Made by a program: the position numbers and the translations under genes | Notes under the pieces: generated by a model | Seen by the model: only the letters and a program-made list of their open reading frames with translations | What the model was told of the DNA's origin: nothing | The model's database searches: none | Part shown: in pieces, positions 49,801 to 55,800 of the stretch | How the letters are laid out: each line of letters starts with the position of its first letter | How positions within the stretch are numbered: the first letter of the stretch is position 1 | NCBI RefSeq assembly: GCF_016097555.1 | Contig: NC_054712.1 | Span: 48,713,818-48,777,817, forward strand | Length of the DNA stretch: 64,000 nucleotides | From: Gigantopelta aegis | Taxonomy: Eukaryota > Mollusca > Gastropoda > Neomphalida > Peltospiridae | Direction of reading: 5' to 3'

Positions 49801-52800
49801 CATTTTATTTACGGTTATATGGTTAAGGACCCGGGCTACTCTTTTTCGATTAGCAGCAAGGATTCTTTTATATGCACCATCCCCCAGACAGGATAGTACA
49901 TACCACAGCTTTTGTTACACCAATTGTGGAGCACTGGCTGGAATGATATTTTCTAAGATACACTAATATGAACATAACATACATAGGTGCAACAATAAGC
50001 AAAGTTTCATTGGTCTAATAATACTTATACTTATAGTTTGTCAGAAACAGATCCAAATGCAAAACCATAATGTTGGAACAAAAAACAAAAATTGATGCTA
50101 TCGTTATTTGGAGAAGTAATACATAATTGTACTCACCTCTTGATTTCATCACAGTGAAACTATAAAGATACTTACCAGATAAATGAATGCCTTCTGCCAG
50201 CCCATATGGCAAATAAGAGAACACTAGCATTATGCCAAACTCCAGTGATGGTGTTTTGTGAAGGTCAACAAACTTCAGTAGCTGTGTAACATTAAGAAAT
50301 AATAACTCAATTTTAAACAAAATGTTATTAACCAAATACTAAATTAAATGTAACCACTATGGATAAAATCAGTAATTGGTTAATTTTGCTATGGGGATGC
50401 TGATCTATTCTTTGAGACTACTACTCAAGTATCGCCTTCACTACACCGGGTCACGGGCCACTGTGACTTTGGTGTATGGTGAAGCTAAGATAACACAGAG
50501 GACACAGAAGAGGAAATGTGTGCCAGGAGCAGCACAGGAAGGACCTAAACTGGCAGTTTAACTGCCAAAGGTGGTCCCTTCTGCTTCGCCGCCCCCCACT
50601 AGACCTTCCAAGCCTAACAAGCCGGACCTGCCCACTGTGAATCTCAACACTGCGGTATTGGAATCACCAGCCAGCCCTGTCTCTATACTGTCCACTTCGA
50701 CTTTGGGCGGCCTCTTTTTCTTCTGCCTTGTGGGTTCCACGTCAGAGCCTGCCTGGTGATATCCGAAGCTGGTTTCCAGATACTGGGCTACATACCACCC
50801 CACAAATTACCAGAAACCATATTGTGTATCATGAGTCTCAAATGCCTGTTGCTTTCTGTCAGTTCCAAACCTTGCAATTTAACATACGTAGATATGATTT
50901 ACAAATTACGCTGACACTTCATCACTCATCAAAGGATACCATTGCACTGACGAGGCCGCAAAACACACCAATGGCTGCAGATGCAAAGAACATCAAACAA
51001 AATCTTCCAACAGCCATGAAAAAAGCTGCCGTTCCACTCACTGAAGCCATACTAGGGTCAGAGAATTCCAAAATGGTGCTGCAAAAACAAATCAAGTAAT
51101 TCGTTCATAAACATGGCATGTTGGCTGGATGTGTCGTTATTAAAATTGATATTCAAAGTAACATTTGGATGTAAAACAAAATTGCTTTTCAGCCCAGTTT
51201 GCATGCAATGAAAAATTAAATGAATTTTTTTTTCTTTTCAATACAAATTAAAATGAACTTTTTGATTTTACTACATAATTTAAAATAATTGTCATGCTTA
51301 TCATTATGCGTAAAACACATTTAAAATCAGACTGATTTCAAATCAACTAATAAATATAATCAGATATTTTAACAGTGATATCCACAACTAGTCTAGTGCT
51401 ATAGATATCAAGGAATTCTGAATTCCAGAAAACACATAAACTCACGTGGTTAAGACGATGGAAACCGCATCGTTGAGCACGCTCTCCCCAAACACCAACA
51501 TGTACAGTATTGGATCCACATCAATGGCATGGAATATCGCCAATGTTGCCACAGGGTCAACGGCAGATATCAGTGATCCAAACGCAAAACTTTCAACAAC
51601 GTCCAGCTTAAACGCTATATCGGCCTGAAATAAATGTATAATGTCATATGCATTATTTTTATCAAAAATGTATGTTAACAAAAGAAATACATACATTGTT
51701 TTTTAATTCATGGTTGAACTAAATAACGAGTTCATGTCTTACCTGACCGAGTAAATAGATTCCTCCTCCTACGACGACTGCAGATATGGCTGTCCCGAAC
51801 ACAGCAAAGACCAGTATGGAGCCAATGTTTTGAAAAAAGTTACCCTGAAATACAAATTTAAAACAATAATAAAATATTTAAGGCTAATTCAGTTTCTGAA
51901 CACATGAGAGTAGCATGAGTCATATGTCATGTCATAGGGTTTTACTTGCACATTCAGAACAAGCTGTTGTAGCGCACGCCTGTCGTGGGCACAAGAGTTG
52001 GCCTTGGCCGGCTCCTCCGTCCATGACAGGAAAGGTGGGGGGAGGGGAGAAGAGGGACCGCCTGCACTGGCAGGTGCAAGGGAGCACCAGCAGCCCGACG
52101 AGTCATAGGAGGAGTCTGAGACATGGGAGAAGCTGAGAAATGGGAGGAGCCTAAGAAATGGGTGGTGCCCGAGTCATGGGAGAAGCTGAAAAATGGGAGG
52201 AGCCTAAGAAATGGGTGGTGCCCGAGTCATGGCAGAAGCTGAGAAATGGGAGGAGCCTAAGAAATGGGAGAAGCTGAGAAATGGAAGGAGTGAGTCATGG
52301 ATTGAACCTGAGTCATGGGTTGAGCCTGATACACATGGAGCCCGAGATCTGGGAAGAGCCTGAGTCATTGGAGGAGAATGAGTCATGGGAGGAGAATCAA
52401 TCATGGGAGGAAAATGAGTCATTAGTGGAGAATGAGTCATGGGAGGAGCCCGAGTCATGGAAGGAGAATGAGTCATGGGATAAGGATGAGTCATTAAAGG
52501 AGTATGAATCATGGTAGGAGTCTGAGACATTGTAATTATTATTTTACGACTGGTGATTCTGCTATATTTTTTCACATGGCTTAAACCATATTTTATACTG
52601 TGAGTGAGAACTGTCTCCCACCCCAACTCTCATGTAATAAATTCGAAAACAGCCATTAATATTGTAATACAAGTTAGCAACTGCTAAATGTGTTTCCAGA
52701 GTGGAAGTACTTCATGGTTGGAGCACCTGAGAGTCAACTACGGGTTTTCAAATACATTGTTAACATTGTCAGAATAAATGTGCAATACTTGTAATAAGAC

Positions 52801-55800
52801 AAAAGCAAAAGCTTATTTAATATATCTTGTGAAATATAAATATAGGGTAAACATGAAAAAAAAGATTTAAGAAAGTAAAATGAACTCTTCTCACCTTATG
52901 TAGATTATACCCTGATTCAAATATGATGGGAGGCAGCAGCACAATGAAAAATATAGTTGGGTTAAATGCTTCTTCATTCTGGAAAAAGAAAAAACAAGAA
53001 AAAAAGAAAAAAGCCATTCAGTACACTAGTTACAGAATTGTTCAGTTCTTTCAAACTGGCCACCAATGGTTAATCAATCAATGTGCTCTAGTGGTGTCGT
53101 TAAACAAAACAAACTTTTTAACCTGGCCAGTCTAAACACAGCAAAAGCTGATGAGTAAATGCGGAAAGAAAAAGAGGGCAATGGGATACAAATAAAAGGA
53201 TAACCCAACACATTGTATTTATTAAAATTAATAATTTATGCACAAAAGTTGTAAGCAATATGTAAGTTTATAGGAAAAAGAAAAAAACTTGAAACAGACA
53301 AACATATTTTATATTGACTAACAATGAGGTCACTAGTTCTAACATTCAGCATAACTACTGTAGTCCTGCAATGAAATTTCTGAATTCCAGATGTACATAC
53401 ACTTACCTTCCAATTTCCAAATTTAAAAAGCTTTAAAATCAAACCAATCAGAGCACCTGAAAAATAGAAAAATACTTTAACTATACACATTCTTAAGAAA
53501 GAAAAAAAATTCTTTGCAACTTGTAACTTGAACTTGAATCTCGCAATCACTATTTTCAAAACAAAACAAAAACTGCTGTCACTTATACTGTAATCTGGAG
53601 TTTACGTCTTTGGAACAGTCACCTCAGGTGATACATCCCTGTCCCGAGTCAGGCCACTGATCTTATCAGAGGTCGGACTCGGGATGGGCGTGTTCAAAAC
53701 CCTAGTGGTATATGACTGTCCTCGGTGGTGCAGTGGTTAAGCCATCGGACTACAGGCTGGTAGGTACAGGGTTCGCAGCTTGGTACCGGCTCCAATCCAG
53801 AGCGAGTTCTTAATTTAAGGGCTCAATGGGTAGGTGTAAGGCCACTACACCCTCTTCTCTCTCACTAATCACTAACCAACTAACAACTAACCCACTGTCT
53901 TAGACAGACAGCCCTAGTGGGGAAAGGGGAGTGGGGACAGTTGAACATATTAAAAAGGATCCTTTTCAGTTTAAATGCCTTTTTAATCTAGTTGATTTAT
54001 ATTTTAATGCCCTCCCCTCGCCAGTTATTTCCGGCTATACACCACCATGAGTAAATTACTATATCAAGGCAAGGACAACCGAATAACTCACCAACAAGGA
54101 CGATTGCAATGCTTTCTGGTAGGTAGTGAAACCTTGTCTGTAGCAGCATGTGAGTTAACAGTATACTGATAGCTGAAAGGAAAACAGTATAACAATTAAC
54201 AACATGCTCATGACAAAATTAATGTATTAAAAGAAAGAAATGTTTTATTTAACGACACACTCAACACATTTTATTTATGGTTATATGGCGTCAGAGATAT
54301 GGTTAAGGACTACACATATACTGAGAGAGGAAACCCGCTGTCGCCACTTCGTGGGCTACTCTTTTTTGATTAGCAGCAAGGGATTTTTTATATGCACCAT
54401 CCTACAGACAGGGTAGTACATACCACAACTGTTGATATACCAGTCGTGGTGCACTGGGTGGAACGAGAAATAGCCCAATGGGCCCACCAACGAGGATCGA
54501 TCCCACACCGACCGTGCATCGAGTGAGTGCTTTACCACTGGGTTACGTCCCGCCCCCTTGAAAGCAAGAGAACCAATACTACAAGTCCATGTGACATGTT
54601 ACTATGGAAACACTTACCAACAACCAATAGAATGAAGAAAATGGTCAAACTGCTGTGTTTTTCTTCTTCTGCTGAACCTTTCTCCGGTAACCCTGGTTCC
54701 TTCTCATTGATGGTTGTCGTGGCAACAGTGGTTGTGGTTGTGTTAATTAATGACTCATTGGCAGAACTGCAAATAAAAATGGTTTAAATCTTCAGTCAGT
54801 AATTTTAAAAACAAGAATTTTTTAAATATATTATGTAGTTTTAGTTGGCAAAAAGAATTTTTTAGTCAGAAACATCTTACAATGGCTGCAAACTCAGCAC
54901 AATTATTATTTCAAATTATTTTCGTACTTAATCCAATTGTGGTTCAAGCACGCTGTCCTGGGCACACACACCTCAGCTATCTGGGCTGTCTGTCCAGGAT
55001 AGTGGGCTAGTTGTTAGTGGTTAGTGAGAGAGAAGAGGGTACAGTGGTCTTACACCTACCCAATGAGTTGTTAAAACTCGCTCCGGGTATATTACAATGC
55101 ACCCACAACATACAAATAAAATAGGTAAAAATACTAGTACATGTGTATAAATAGGTTAATTTAAAATAATAATTTTTATTTAATTTAAGAACAGTCACAG
55201 TGTGATTCTTGTGAGAAGTGGTGTCCGGGTGAGAGTTCATCATGGTCCACTATAGTTCCTGACTGCAACATGTTGTGGCTCATGAACAGTATTATAAACA
55301 GAGAAAAAAGGGACTATAAGTATAATAAATATATAATGGGTGCGAATCGACTCGGTACGAACAGGATTTAGGATGAACCAACACTGGGTGACAGGACTAT
55401 GGGCGAAACAACACAGGGTTCGAAATGTTTTCTGGGCGAAATGACCCAGAATCATGCCACAAGAGACAAGTACTTTTCGTGGTTGGAGAGACAAGGACAG
55501 GAATGAGAAGATGAACAGTGGGAGAAGTTAAAAGATTGGATGAGATGCCAGACAGGGAAGAAAGGGATGCAGTCGATTCGTCCACTGGACAATTTGTCCA
55601 CGGATGATTCGTCCACTGAAAATTCGTCCACTGAGGAACTCGAGATGATTCGTCTACTACACAAAATCAGTTCCGGACGATTCGTCCACTGGGTTTTTAT
55701 TTCCCCAGTACATTTCATCCACGGCCTAAATAATGTGTACTACACGTACGTGGGGGCTAAATAAATTATTATATATATTTTACCCCGTATTTTTTTTTGC

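Noticed and set aside
52204..52626. Met/Pro/Ser-rich and Glu/Ser-rich open frames in SLC9A8 intron 5
   Set aside because: They come from a purine-rich minisatellite; no splice sites fit, and exons 5 and 6 join without them.
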